NCBI GenBank assembly: GCA_016868315.1
Contig: VGHE01000001.1
Location: forward strand, 248,001 to 312,000
DNA: 64,000 nucleotides
Direction: 5' to 3'
Source of the DNA: Betaproteobacteria bacterium
Lineage (GTDB): Bacteria > Bdellovibrionota_B > Oligoflexia > Silvanigrellales > Silvanigrellaceae
Below, piece after piece: positions 44,949-54,260 of this stretch. The position numbers and the translations under genes are program-made. The stretch's first letter is position 1; each line of letters starts with the position of its first letter. Below the pieces are notes generated by a model. That model was not told where the DNA came from and made no database searches. It saw nothing but the letters and a program-made list of their open reading frames with translations.

Positions 44949-45794
44949 ATGGGTAAGGCCTGGATTGCTCTTGTGGCGGGGGTTTGTGTCGGTGTTGGAA
45001 CATCCTGTTCACAACTGCCAGGCGCTGCAGTCCCCAAACCAGAATCCGTAGTCTCATCTGCTGACTCCAAGAATGCCGACTCGATTCAAAAAGAGGACGG
45101 CTCCTCTTCAGTAGAGAAGAGCTCTGAGGGCGAAGAGAAGCCAGCTTCGCAACCTTCCCCCGCAGCACAACCGAGTCCACAACCGACTGCTGCTGTAGCT
45201 GCTGACTGCAGTAATGCTGCCGCTCTCAAATCCGATTCGCTCAGCATCATTGTTGCTAAAAATGTACCAAGCGCTGGTGGCAACAAATGCCCCTTCGGTA
45301 TGGCAGACAACGCTCCTAAAACCAACGGAAAATATGCGGCGCGGCTTGAATTAAATCGCAGTATCAATATTCCTGCTGAGCGCAATTTGTGCGGAATTAA
45401 TCCTTCGGCTGCAACGCAGAGTATTAAGTATGACGATCACATGTTCGTCAATCTCAACGGCTTTGTGTTGCTTGCAAGCCGCGGCATTCCTAATGAATTC
45501 GATCTCGATGCGAGTGGATTTCGCAAATACGATTGGAGCAAGCTCGTCAGCACCGAGAGAGGCTCGAACACGAAATGCGCTGCGGGCGTAGCCTGCGTGA
45601 TTCCTGCAACAGAAACGAACGGTAATTTCTCTTTCTCTCTAAGCGAAGATGCGCGCAAGAAATTACTGACTGCGATTGCCGATAAACCACTGCAGTTTTC
45701 AGTCGTTCTGACAGGTGACAACAACGAAGACGCCGATTGTAGGCTCGAAAACGACCTCACACTGACGTTCAACTACACTTACGTTGCCAAATAA
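44949..45794 (+). CDS. Predicted lipoprotein with a Ser/Pro/Glu-rich linker
   Basis: A 281-residue protein. Signal sequence A-L-V-A-G-V-C-V-G-V-G-T-S-C gives a plausible but imperfect lipobox. A long low-complexity linker rich in Ser, Glu, Pro and Ala spans about 30-85. The C-terminal 190 residues are strand-rich with several Cys (I-V-A-K-N-V, C-P-F-G, C-G-I-N-P) suggesting disulfides. GGAGAGG precedes the ATG at 44949. No family recognised. It is convergent with truB. Confidence 0.7.
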   Translation: MGKAWIALVAGVCVGVGTSCSQLPGAAVPKPESVVSSADSKNADSIQKEDGSSSVEKSSEGEEKPASQPSPAAQPSPQPTAAVAADCSNAAALKSDSLSIIVAKNVPSAGGNKCPFGMADNAPKTNGKYAARLELNRSINIPAERNLCGINPSAATQSIKYDDHMFVNLNGFVLLASRGIPNEFDLDASGFRKYDWSKLVSTERGSNTKCAAGVACVIPATETNGNFSFSLSEDARKKLLTAIADKPLQFSVVLTGDNNEDADCRLENDLTLTFNYTYVAK

Positions 45795-45797
45795 AGA

Positions 45798-46736
45798 CTA
45801 AACAATGCGCTTGCGGGGCTGCAATTTTTGCTTTTCTCCAAGCCGTTCGAATTCGCACAGGAACATGACTTCAGCGCAGCTCACAATTATCTTTTCGACA
45901 GCTGCATCGGTCCCAGGCGAGTCTTTCGTCCAGCACAGCTCCTCTCCGGAAAGCTCCATGCTGTTTCCGGAGATAAACTTATCCAGAAAATGAGTCCCAA
46001 GTTCCGCACGGCGGAGTTTCGGCGCCACGCTCCAGGGCGGTTGGCTTGCTGCGCGCAGCAGAGCAGCATCAGGTGCTGCAATGCGTCCATTGGCATCAAG
46101 TGCGACTTTGAGTGCCGTGTCCACATGCCATGGTTCAACCCACTCTCTGCGCAATTGGATACAGGTTCCTACTGTTCCGAGAGATTTGGCTATGTCACGT
46201 GCGAGTGAGCGCACATAAGTCCCCTTCGAGCAGACCACCCTTAGCGCAATGCTCTCGCAGCTGGAATCGACCCGCTCAATGGAATGGATAGTCACGGTGC
46301 GGCGTTTGCTTTCAATGTCGACTGGGAGTTTGCCCGTCGCACGCATGTGTTCATAGAGCGGCATGCCGTTCATTTTCAGAGCGGAATACACCGGCGGAAC
46401 TTGCTCGATTTGTCCTCTGAACGATTCAAGCGCCTCATCGATGCGCGCGGCGGAAAGTTTGTCAGGCAGGGGAGCCTCTGCGACAACGCGTCCAGTGGGA
46501 TCGAGTGTGTCCGTTTCTTTTCCGAGTCCGATGGTGAACAGATACCCCTTCTGACCATCCATGGCTTCGTCGGCCAAGCGTGCCGTGTTGCCCACGAGAA
46601 TGGGTAAGAGTCCAGATGCAAAAGGGTCGAGTGTGCCCAAATGACCAACCTTGTCGACGGCCAGGGTGCGTTTCACTGTGGATACAACAGCGTGGCTGGT
46701 CGGCCCGGCAGGCTTGTCGATAAGGATAAGTGACAT
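45798..46736 (-). CDS. truB: tRNA pseudouridine55 synthase
   Basis: A 312-residue enzyme making pseudouridine 55 in the T loop of tRNAs. The catalytic Asp lies in G-H-L-G-T-L-D-P-F-A-S-G-L-L, with R-Y, K-G-T-Y-V-R-S-L and R-E-W-V also present. The start at 46736 gives the family N-terminus (M-S-L-I-L-I-D-K-P-A-G) although the ribosome site is weak; an upstream frame to 46835 overlaps rbfA. It is the last gene of the rimP-nusA-infB operon. Confidence 0.95.
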   Translation of the reverse strand: MSLILIDKPAGPTSHAVVSTVKRTLAVDKVGHLGTLDPFASGLLPILVGNTARLADEAMDGQKGYLFTIGLGKETDTLDPTGRVVAEAPLPDKLSAARIDEALESFRGQIEQVPPVYSALKMNGMPLYEHMRATGKLPVDIESKRRTVTIHSIERVDSSCESIALRVVCSKGTYVRSLARDIAKSLGTVGTCIQLRREWVEPWHVDTALKVALDANGRIAAPDAALLRAASQPPWSVAPKLRRAELGTHFLDKFISGNSMELSGEELCWTKDSPGTDAAVEKIIVSCAEVMFLCEFERLGEKQKLQPRKRIV

Positions 46737-46779
46737 GTGATTGGTGATCCGTAGATGAAAAGTTCGACCAGAAAATCGA

Positions 46780-47181
46780 TCAGTCTTGTTCTGATTCTTC
46801 GGCTGTTGTCCCCAAGGAAGCCGATGCCTGTGCATCTTCTTGCTTCACTGTTTCGATAATTTCAGAAATGCGCGCAGCGCGTTCAATGGATTCATCGAAG
46901 AAGAAGTTGATGACAGGTGTGTAGCGCATCTTCAGGGTGTCGCCGAGAGAGCGGCGAATGAATCCGCTGGCCTGCTTGAGACCTTTGTCGACCGCAGCGC
47001 GTTCCGCAGGTGAACCCATGACGCTGTAATAAACTCGCGCGAGCTGCAGGTCTGGGGAGACCTTCACTGCGTTAATGGTGATGTTCTTGAGACGAGGATC
47101 GGAGAGTTCGCCACGGATCAACATCATGGCGATGTGTTCACGGATTTGCTCGCCGACTTGAAGCACTCTTTTTGAAGACAC
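46780..47181 (-). CDS. rbfA: Ribosome-binding factor A
   Basis: A 133-residue KH-domain factor needed for 30S maturation. The family pattern is visible: R-V-L-Q-V-G-E-Q-I-R-E-H-I, D-P-R-L-K-N-I-T-I-N-A-V-K-V-S-P-D-L and the Y-T-P-V-I-N-F-F-F-D-E-S strand. The start appears to be GTG at 47181 with GGAG about 9 bases upstream. The Glu/Asp-rich tail is longer than usual. It follows infB after a strong hairpin. Confidence 0.93.
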   Translation of the reverse strand: MSSKRVLQVGEQIREHIAMMLIRGELSDPRLKNITINAVKVSPDLQLARVYYSVMGSPAERAAVDKGLKQASGFIRRSLGDTLKMRYTPVINFFFDESIERAARISEIIETVKQEDAQASASLGTTAEESEQD

Positions 47182-47206
47182 GAAAAAAAACTCCGCACAA
47201 GACTTG

Positions 47207-47231
47207 AACACCGGGCTCTGGGCCCGGTGTT
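47207..47231 (-). other. Strong 10-bp hairpin between infB and rbfA
   Basis: AACACCGGGC (47207-47216) pairs with GCCCGGTGTT (47222-47231), with a 5-base loop. No T-run follows on either strand. It may be an mRNA processing or stability element inside the operon. Confidence 0.6.
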
Positions 47232-47243
47232 GAGTTGTGATTC

Positions 47244-50200
47244 TCAGTGAAGGGTGGCTGCAGTCTCTTCGATAATGAAGGACTCGAGCACATCGCCCAC
47301 TTTGAGGTCGTTGTAGTTTTCAACCCCAATACCGCATTCGAATCCCTGCAGAACTTCCTTGGCGTCGTCTTTGAAGCGCTTCAGTGACCCGATTCGGCCC
47401 GTGTAAATCACGATGCCCTCACGCACAACACGAATGTGCGAGTTGCGTGTGATTTTTCCATCGGTGATGGCCGTACCTGCAATGACACCAATCTTTGGAA
47501 CCGAGAACAAGTTGCGGACTTCTGCATGGCCGAGAACCTTCTCGGTTTTGACCGGAGCAAGCTTGCCCGCCATGAGCTCCTCAACTGTTTCAAGCAGTTC
47601 GTAAATGATGCTGAAGCATTGGATTTGGACTCCGCGCGATTCAGCCGCATTCGATGAGAGTTTGTCTGGACGCACGTTGAATCCGATGACCGTTGCGCCC
47701 GAAGCTTCCGCGAGGGTGACGTCGGTTTCTGTGATTCCACCCACAGCGGCATGAATGACGCGGTTTTTGACCTTGCCGGTGTCCAGTTTCTGCAAGCTGG
47801 CACGAATGGCTTCAACCGAACCATGTGTGTCTGCTTTAAGAATAATGGGAAGTTCCTTCGGCTTGTTGGGATCGTCTCCCAATTTTGCGAGGAAGTCTTC
47901 GAGCGTGGCCTTAGGCTTGCCAGCGAGTTCTTTCTGGCGATGCTTCTCAATACGATAAGCAACAGCTTCTTTCGCAATGCCTTCGTTCACAACGCAGTTG
48001 AATTGATCGCCTGCTGCGGGAACCTCGGAGAGACCGATGATCTCAACGGGTGTCGCTGGAAGCGCCTCTGCGATGCGATTGCCCTTGTCGTCGAACATGG
48101 CACGGACACGGCCGTACGCAATACCTGCAACAATGCAGTCGCCTTGGCGGAGAATACCGCTCGTGACAATGACTGTGGCCACTGGACCGCGTGATTTGTC
48201 GAGTTTGGCTTCAATGACGATGCCCGCAGAAAGACCTTCTTTTGGAGCTCTGAGGTCGAGGACTTCAGACTGAAGAAGAATGGCTTCGAGGAGCTCGGAA
48301 ATGCCCTGTTTTGTTTTGGCAGAAACCGGCACAAACATGGAGTCGCCGCCCCAATCTTCGGGCGTGACATGGTGCTGTGCGAGTTCACGCTGGATGCGGT
48401 CGATGTTCGCACCAGGCTTGTCCATTTTGTTCATGGCAACAATGATAGGTACGCCCGCAGCTTTCGCATGGGCGATGGCCTCAACCGTTTGTGGCATCAC
48501 GCCATCGTCGGCGGCAACAACCAAAACCACAACGTCGGTGACCTGAGCACCACGTGCACGCATCTGCGTGAAGGCTTCGTGACCAGGAGTGTCGAGGAAT
48601 GTTATTTTGCGATCGTTGTGAAGGACTTGGTACGCACCAATATGCTGCGTAATGCCGCCCGCTTCACCCGCCGCCACATCCGCCGAGCGAATGGCATCGA
48701 GAAGCGACGTTTTACCGTGGTCGACGTGACCCATAATTGTAACGATAGGAGCACGTGTCACAACTTCAGCCAACGCCGAGTCGGTTTTCGAAGTCTTCTT
48801 GGTGTTGAGAATGTCGCTGATGCTCACCGATGCATTCTGCACTTCAAACTCGAATTCGGTTGCAACCAGGGTCGCCGTTTCCACGTCGAGCTGTTGATTG
48901 ACGCTCGCCATCATGCCGAGTTTCATAAGCACTTTGATAATTGCCGAAGACTTTACGCTCATCTCGGCTGCAAGGTCGCTCACGGAAATCGACTCATCCA
49001 CACGCACAACGCGCTTGGATGCTTTCATTGGATTTGCGGCTTCAGCTCTCTTGTCTTCACGTTTGCGTGATGGCGCGGAGCCACGACGGCGGTTTGGCAA
49101 AATAACAGTTCGCACCTGAGCGACTTGTTCGCCTTCAGGACCAACTGCTTCTTCGCCACCAAAATAGAGTTCTTCGTCGAGTAGTTCTTCTTCACCATTG
49201 CGTGCGCCTTTGGCGCGCGCCTTGCGGTTTTCCTCTTCGTCTTGCATGCGACGACGGCGCAATTCATGTTCTTTTTCCTTCTCGCGTCCACGAGAGGGAG
49301 TTTCTTTTCCGGGGGTTGCGTCAGGGGTTACACCGAAGGGTGAACGTGATCCGCCAAAACCACCTCCGGGAGCGCCGGCAGGACGAGGTCCGCCGAAGCC
49401 GCCAGATGTGCCGCCTGCAGCTCCATAAGCCGGGCGAGGTCCGCGATCGTAGCCACCGGGTCCGCCTGGACCGCGTGGCTGCCAACCACCACGGTTGTCG
49501 CCTTCGCCCGCTGGGCGTGGTCCGCCGAAATTGCCGCCGCCGGTGTAAACGCCAGGTCCACTCCGAGGTCCGCCGGGTGCGGGTTCACTGCGGTGGTAGC
49601 CGCCTTGCTCGCCGCGTTGATAGGAGTTTCTGTCGGAGCGTGGCTGTGGACCACCAAAGCTATCGCGTGGCGTGGGGCGGCCACCTGCGGGCACAGGACC
49701 GCTTCCGTAGGGACGTGGACCAGAGCTCGCTGGTGTTGGTCCAGGAGGAGTGGGCTCCGCGCGACGAATGATTGTTGCGCTGGTTGCAGGAGCTGCCGGC
49801 CGAACAATGGTTGCACCCGCGCTTGCAGGTGCTGCGGCTGCAGCCGCAAGCTTACTTTCTGCTTTCGCGGCAACTGAAGTGTCAGCTGCTCTCGATGGAG
49901 TCAGCTCGGCTGCAGTTGGCGCAGTGCCGACTGCTTCTCTTACAGTTTCTTTTGGTGTTTCGAGTTTGGCTGGAGCTTCTACTTCTGCGGCTAGCATACC
50001 AGCAGTAGGAGCGCTGACGGCAGCTGTGGGAATCGCACTGGCAGGAGCCTGCGCTGGTGTCGCTGGGTACTCTTGCACGAAATCAGCAACCGCAGATGTA
50101 GCTGGAGCCTCTTGCGGTGCAAATGAGGTTTCCGACGCAGCACTCTCGGAGCCAGGCGATGCATCCGTACGACGACGGATAACAACCTTGCTCGTTGGTT

Positions 50201-50387
50201 TCGCTGCAGCCTCTTTGTCCGGATTACGGCCAGAACGCACATAGACACGGAGCTTGTCCGCTTCAATGTCTGAGATGGCATTGAAGTGGTTTTTGACCTG
50301 GATACCCAAGTCATTCAACTTCGTGATTACAGTTTTTGTATCGAGCTTAAGCTCTTTGGCGATATCCAAGACCCTCAAACGGCTCAT
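47244..50387 (-). CDS. infB: Translation initiation factor IF-2
   Basis: A 1047-residue GTPase that brings fMet-tRNA to the ribosome. The N-terminus has the IF2_N helix (M-S-R-L-R-V-L-D-I-A-K-E-L). A long low-complexity stretch rich in Pro, Gly, Ala and Arg follows at roughly 100-370. The G domain has G-H-V-D-H-G-K-T-S, D-T-P-G-H-E and N-K-M-D; beta-barrel domains II-IV follow. The start at 50387 has GGAG a few bases upstream; the frame opens further without support. Longer than E. coli IF-2 (890), mainly in the linker. Confidence 0.97.
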   Translation of the reverse strand: MSRLRVLDIAKELKLDTKTVITKLNDLGIQVKNHFNAISDIEADKLRVYVRSGRNPDKEAAAKPTSKVVIRRRTDASPGSESAASETSFAPQEAPATSAVADFVQEYPATPAQAPASAIPTAAVSAPTAGMLAAEVEAPAKLETPKETVREAVGTAPTAAELTPSRAADTSVAAKAESKLAAAAAAPASAGATIVRPAAPATSATIIRRAEPTPPGPTPASSGPRPYGSGPVPAGGRPTPRDSFGGPQPRSDRNSYQRGEQGGYHRSEPAPGGPRSGPGVYTGGGNFGGPRPAGEGDNRGGWQPRGPGGPGGYDRGPRPAYGAAGGTSGGFGGPRPAGAPGGGFGGSRSPFGVTPDATPGKETPSRGREKEKEHELRRRRMQDEEENRKARAKGARNGEEELLDEELYFGGEEAVGPEGEQVAQVRTVILPNRRRGSAPSRKREDKRAEAANPMKASKRVVRVDESISVSDLAAEMSVKSSAIIKVLMKLGMMASVNQQLDVETATLVATEFEFEVQNASVSISDILNTKKTSKTDSALAEVVTRAPIVTIMGHVDHGKTSLLDAIRSADVAAGEAGGITQHIGAYQVLHNDRKITFLDTPGHEAFTQMRARGAQVTDVVVLVVAADDGVMPQTVEAIAHAKAAGVPIIVAMNKMDKPGANIDRIQRELAQHHVTPEDWGGDSMFVPVSAKTKQGISELLEAILLQSEVLDLRAPKEGLSAGIVIEAKLDKSRGPVATVIVTSGILRQGDCIVAGIAYGRVRAMFDDKGNRIAEALPATPVEIIGLSEVPAAGDQFNCVVNEGIAKEAVAYRIEKHRQKELAGKPKATLEDFLAKLGDDPNKPKELPIILKADTHGSVEAIRASLQKLDTGKVKNRVIHAAVGGITETDVTLAEASGATVIGFNVRPDKLSSNAAESRGVQIQCFSIIYELLETVEELMAGKLAPVKTEKVLGHAEVRNLFSVPKIGVIAGTAITDGKITRNSHIRVVREGIVIYTGRIGSLKRFKDDAKEVLQGFECGIGVENYNDLKVGDVLESFIIEETAATLH

Positions 50388-50467
50388 CCAACTCCGCTCC
50401 CAAAATAGCCCCTGTTGATCGGCGGGGCACCGATTGATCTGATGACCAGCAGTCCTTAACAGCTTTC

Positions 50468-50962
50468 TCAAGAATCAGCTAGAGATTCGAGAGCTCTAAC
50501 GACGAAATCTTTGTGACTCACCAGAAGCACTTTCACCTGCGCATCTTTGCCAAAGAATTTTTGTCCCAAAACCTGGCTCGGCACGTTGAGACGAATTCCT
50601 GCAATGCGATCGCCATGCCCGGAAAGAAGGCTTTCGCAGTGGCGATAAAAGCGCTCTGACCCATCGGAGCTCATGAGCAGCAAGCGGCTGATGCGGCCGC
50701 TGTCTTGACCCAATTGCCTCTTCTTTAAGGCGTCGAGGCCTTGTTGTTCGCGGCGCAAACACGCCTCTATATTTTCCAGGCCACCACGGAGTTGACCCGC
50801 ACGGCGCGAAAGAGAGAGTGCTTTTTCTAGAGCCAAATTGAGTTCGAGGGTCGGCACTTTAAGCCGACCCTCGCTCCAAAGAGGCTTCATATTGCGTGTA
50901 AGCTCTTGTTGGATGCTGACCGCTCGCGCGTCAGCCTCCAACGATTTTGGCAGTTTCAGCAT
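50468..50962 (-). CDS. YlxQ/L7Ae-like RNA-binding protein
   Basis: A 164-residue protein. The region S-L-S-R-R-A-G-Q-L-R-G-G-L-E-N-I-E and the later V-L-L-V-S-H-K-D-F match the L7Ae/YlxQ fold found between nusA and infB in many bacteria. It begins inside the nusA reading frame: the ATG at 50962 lies 32 bases before the nusA stop, with AGGAAAG upstream. The YlxR half usual in fused forms is not evident in the N-terminus. Likely ribosome- or RNA-associated. Confidence 0.8.
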   Translation of the reverse strand: MLKLPKSLEADARAVSIQQELTRNMKPLWSEGRLKVPTLELNLALEKALSLSRRAGQLRGGLENIEACLRREQQGLDALKKRQLGQDSGRISRLLLMSSDGSERFYRHCESLLSGHGDRIAGIRLNVPSQVLGQKFFGKDAQVKVLLVSHKDFVVRALESLADS

Positions 50963-52547
50963 GAATCTTTCCTGAGAACTTGTAGGGCAATCCCGTGCGT
51001 ACGGCAATGTCTTCGGGTGTTGCCTGCGCAAGGGATGAGTAGTCGTTGAAGCCGGCTGTGTGGAGGATAGCAGCAGTGTGCTCACCAACGCCGCGCAATT
51101 TCATCCAGTAATGGAGAATTTCGCTTGGTACTTGGCGCGGGTCGACCTTGTCAGGATCCATCTGCGCTACTGGGCGCGATTTGGCGACGAGGTCTTCGAG
51201 CGCGGATGCTTCCGCCTCGGCATCAAACTGTGCTCCACCTAGTGAGGAGGTGATGTCGAGTGCATCGATTTCGCTATCGACGTCAATGTCGGTGGCTTTA
51301 TTGGCTAAGATTTTCTCAGCCAATTCTTTCGCTCCCGCAATAACTTGCTCTGCCTCTTCAGGCGTCAGACGCAGAAGTTTGCTGAGAGTCTTGGCTTCCA
51401 TGCGAGCCACATCTGTGGGATCTTTGTAGCCTTCATTGACGAGGATTTCGGCGCGCATTTCACCGAGCGAAGGAATCTGGGAGAGAACGGATTTGTACTC
51501 CTGAACCAGCTCGCGCATTTTTGATTCGGAGCGGATGTCCACTTTCCATCCTGTGAGCTGCGCTGCCAAGCGCACGTTTTGTCCGCGACGGCCGATAGCG
51601 AGAGACAGGTGGTCGTCGGGAACGACCACTTCCATTGTGTGAACGCGCTCGTTCACGATCACCTTTGAGACTTCTGCTGGTGCAAGGGCATTGCAGACGA
51701 AGCGAGCAGGGTCGCGATCGAACGGGATGATGTCGATTTTTTCGCCGCGCAGTTCCTGAACTACCATTTGTACGCGCGAACCTTTCACACCAACGCAGGC
51801 GCCAACAGGGTCAACCGATTGTTCGGTGCTGTACACGGCGATCTTGGAGCGGCTCCCGGGGTCACGCGCTGCGCTCTGAATAATAACGATGCCTTCGGCA
51901 ATTTCAGAAACCTCTTGTTCGAACAAACGAACAAGCATCTCGGGATGTGCGCGGCTCAGGATGACCTGCGGTCCGCGCGTGGATTTTTTAACTTCCAACA
52001 CGTAGCAGGTGATTTTGTCACGCAGCTTGAATTTCTCGTTTGGAATTTGTTCGCGCATGGGCAACACGCCTTCGCACGAGCCTAAGTCGATGATCAGGTC
52101 TTGCTTGTCGTAGCGTTTTACCTGGCCGGTGACGAGTTGCGTTTTGCGGTCTTTGAAGTCGCGGACGATTTTTTCTTTTTCCGCTTCCTGCATTTTTTGA
52201 ACAATCACTTGCTTTGCGGCTTGAGCGGCAATGCGGCCGAGTTGATCGGTGGGCAGAGCCTCACCAACTTCATCGCCGACCTGAAGGGATTCATCCATCG
52301 CAGATGCTTCAGAGTATTTGATTTCGCGGTATTCGTTGTGGAACTGATCGTCGGGCATAACAACGCGGAAGCGGAGGAGTTCGACCTCTTCAGTTTCTTC
52401 ATTGAATTTGGCTTCGAACACACAATCGCCGAAAAACTTTTTTGCAGCCGTAGTGATGGCATCTTTGAGCGCGCCAATCAGCAGCTCGCGGTCGATGTTT
52501 TTTTCTTTGCCAACAGCTTCAATCACTCGCTTCAAATCAATTTGCAT
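50931..52547 (-). CDS. nusA: Transcription termination/antitermination factor NusA
   Basis: A 538-residue protein. It has an N-terminal RNA polymerase-binding domain ([12 protein letters not shown]), an S1 domain ([10 protein letters not shown]), two KH domains ([11 protein letters not shown] and [11 protein letters not shown]), and C-terminal helix-hairpin-helix repeats ([12 protein letters not shown]). The spacing to rimP is 120 bases. It overlaps the ylxQ-like gene. Confidence 0.97.
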   Translation of the reverse strand: MQIDLKRVIEAVGKEKNIDRELLIGALKDAITTAAKKFFGDCVFEAKFNEETEEVELLRFRVVMPDDQFHNEYREIKYSEASAMDESLQVGDEVGEALPTDQLGRIAAQAAKQVIVQKMQEAEKEKIVRDFKDRKTQLVTGQVKRYDKQDLIIDLGSCEGVLPMREQIPNEKFKLRDKITCYVLEVKKSTRGPQVILSRAHPEMLVRLFEQEVSEIAEGIVIIQSAARDPGSRSKIAVYSTEQSVDPVGACVGVKGSRVQMVVQELRGEKIDIIPFDRDPARFVCNALAPAEVSKVIVNERVHTMEVVVPDDHLSLAIGRRGQNVRLAAQLTGWKVDIRSESKMRELVQEYKSVLSQIPSLGEMRAEILVNEGYKDPTDVARMEAKTLSKLLRLTPEEAEQVIAGAKELAEKILANKATDIDVDSEIDALDITSSLGGAQFDAEAEASALEDLVAKSRPVAQMDPDKVDPRQVPSEILHYWMKLRGVGEHTAAILHTAGFNDYSSLAQATPEDIAVRTGLPYKFSGKIHAETAKIVGG

Positions 52548-52666
52548 GTGCTAACCTCTGCAACCGGGATTTTCCGGAGTCTCTTCCGCGGGCTATACCC
52601 TTGGCTTCTCCGGTTGTCATCCACTTTTCTAAAAAATGGTTCAACGCCCCAGACATCCTCAAAAAA

Positions 52667-53296
52667 TCACGCTTTTCCCCGAGCGCGCTTCGACTCTTTT
52701 GGAGCCTTCTGCGCGTTTGCTTTGGCAGACTTCGGTTGTGACAGGAGTGCCTGGGCAAACTTCACGGCTGACAGAGGAATTTCAAAAACTTCCGTTCCAT
52801 CTTTCAGCCGAAGCGAGGGGGACGTGACGTCGGTCAGGACGTCATCGAGATACACCGTAAACCTATCGCGGCCTTGGCGCTTTGTCCATGTTTTGAGCGT
52901 CACAAGTTGCCCCTTGGCAGAGGCGAAGTGTTCGATAGTGCGAAGAGGCGGCTCCATTCCAAGCGACCCAACGCGCACGCCAACCTCATCATTGAACGTA
53001 TCAAGGCAGCCGTCTTCCAAAAGGAACTGATGCAAGGGGAGGCACTCGTCGAGTGTTACGGCCTGTTCGGGAAGAGGGAAAGGAGACTCACCTCGATGCC
53101 CGGGTGCAGGTTCCACGAAAAGGTCGAGCATGGATTGTCCGTCCTCCACGAGAAACCAGAAATCTCGGATTATGAGACTCCGTGTCGGCTGTGCTTTGGT
53201 GTTGAAGCGCTGGCAGGCCTCCTGCAGCTGCTGAAGGATGGCCTCGAACAATTCAGGTGTGAGCTGGCTCGGGTGCAGAAGCGAGTTGGAGTTCAT
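52667..53296 (-). CDS. rimP: Divergent ribosome maturation factor RimP
   Basis: A 209-residue protein placed exactly where rimP belongs, before nusA. The C-terminal half shows the RimP pattern: V-G-S-L-G-M-E-P-P-L-R-T-I-E-H-F, L-V-T-L-K-T-W, G-R-D-R-F-T-V-Y-L and F-E-I-P-L-S-A-V-K-F-A. The N-terminal half is poorly conserved but has the acidic D-E-C-L-P-L element. A Lys/Ala-rich tail (K-S-A-K-A-N-A-Q-K) is extra. The start at 53296 has AGGA upstream. It should assist 30S assembly. Confidence 0.8.
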   Translation of the reverse strand: MNSNSLLHPSQLTPELFEAILQQLQEACQRFNTKAQPTRSLIIRDFWFLVEDGQSMLDLFVEPAPGHRGESPFPLPEQAVTLDECLPLHQFLLEDGCLDTFNDEVGVRVGSLGMEPPLRTIEHFASAKGQLVTLKTWTKRQGRDRFTVYLDDVLTDVTSPSLRLKDGTEVFEIPLSAVKFAQALLSQPKSAKANAQKAPKESKRARGKA

Positions 53297-53324
53297 GTGT
53301 TCAAGTCCTGTGCGAAATGACGGG

Positions 53325-53446
53325 TTATCCACAATCTGCAGCAGATTTTAAAATGTGACAAAAAGCAACAAAGAGTTTTGTTATTCTCGATAGCTACACA
53401 TGCTGTATTGCATCTAAATAAAGCACTTATCCACAGGCTATCCACA
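53325..53446 (+). promoter_or_regulatory. Cluster of three DnaA-type boxes
   Basis: TTATCCACA at 53325-53333 and 53427-53435 are perfect DnaA 9-mers; CTATCCACA at 53438-53446 is one mismatch away. All point the same way, and the sequence between is AT-rich. They lie in the 363-base region between rimP (ends upstream at 53296) and the YraN-like gene (53660). This could be a replication-origin element or DnaA control of the rimP-nusA operon. The rest of the region (53447-53659) holds no recognised gene; an A-rich tract lies near 53545. Confidence 0.7.
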
Positions 53447-53659
53447 AGGAGCTGCGGGTGGTTGCGCAGGGGCATTTGAGTCCCCAAATTCAGGATGGAC
53501 CCCCTCGATAACACCACCGATCTTTGGGGTCAATATAGACAATAAAAAAAATTCATATGACCGAAAATTTGATCACCGAACGGGCAGAACTTGAGTCTCG
53601 CTGACAGTTTTTTCAGCATGCAATCTTTCAACGGCTGAGCGCCGGAAGGAGTGATTGCA

Positions 53660-54157
53660 TTGAGTACATCTGTTGGACGTCTTGCTGAGAATTGTGTTGA
53701 GGGTTGGTTGGAGTCATTGGGATGGTTGTGTTTTGAGCGAAATATGCGCGTCCCGGGAGGAGAAGTCGATCGTCTTTTCGTGCGCGAGCGAGCCAATTCT
53801 GGACTGCGTGTTGACCTGTGCGTGGCTGAAGTTAAAGCGACTCGGCTGCGAAAAAAAGCGGATCTCGACAATCTGTTTTCGTGCGCAAAAATGCGCGCGC
53901 TGGTTCGCCCCTCACAGCTACGAGTGCTGTGGCGGTCGGCAGCCTTTTATGAACGGCGCTTGCAGTCACTGACACGTTCGCCGGTCAGAACCTATGTGCG
54001 TTACTTTCTAGTCGTTTATGGCAAGCAAGAACATCTTCAGCAATTACGTTCACAGGTGCGCAATTCTGACCATGGGTTTCCGGTACGTTTATGTCGTTCT
54101 TCTCAGGAGTATGTGATTTTGGCTTGGTCGCCCGAGCCAGCTGAGCAGGTGTTCTGA
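53660..54157 (+). CDS. YraN/UPF0102-like nuclease-fold protein
   Basis: A 165-residue protein. The N-terminal part fits the UPF0102 family: G-R-L-A-E-N, L-G-W-L-C-F-E-R-N, G-G-E-V-D-R-L and A-E-V-K, the residues of an endonuclease-like Holliday-junction-resolvase fold. The C-terminal 80 residues are longer and less conserved. The start is TTG at 53660, 8 bases after AAGGAG. The role of the family is unknown, although a DNA-related one is suspected. Confidence 0.75.
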   Translation: MSTSVGRLAENCVEGWLESLGWLCFERNMRVPGGEVDRLFVRERANSGLRVDLCVAEVKATRLRKKADLDNLFSCAKMRALVRPSQLRVLWRSAAFYERRLQSLTRSPVRTYVRYFLVVYGKQEHLQQLRSQVRNSDHGFPVRLCRSSQEYVILAWSPEPAEQVF

Positions 54158-54260
54158 ACCAGCCGGAATTGTTTTCGCCGAAAGTGCAAACCTCGAGACG
54201 TGACGGTCGAATTTGATTTGAGCACGAATTGACATAGTGTTTAAGCCAGAGGAACAAAGC

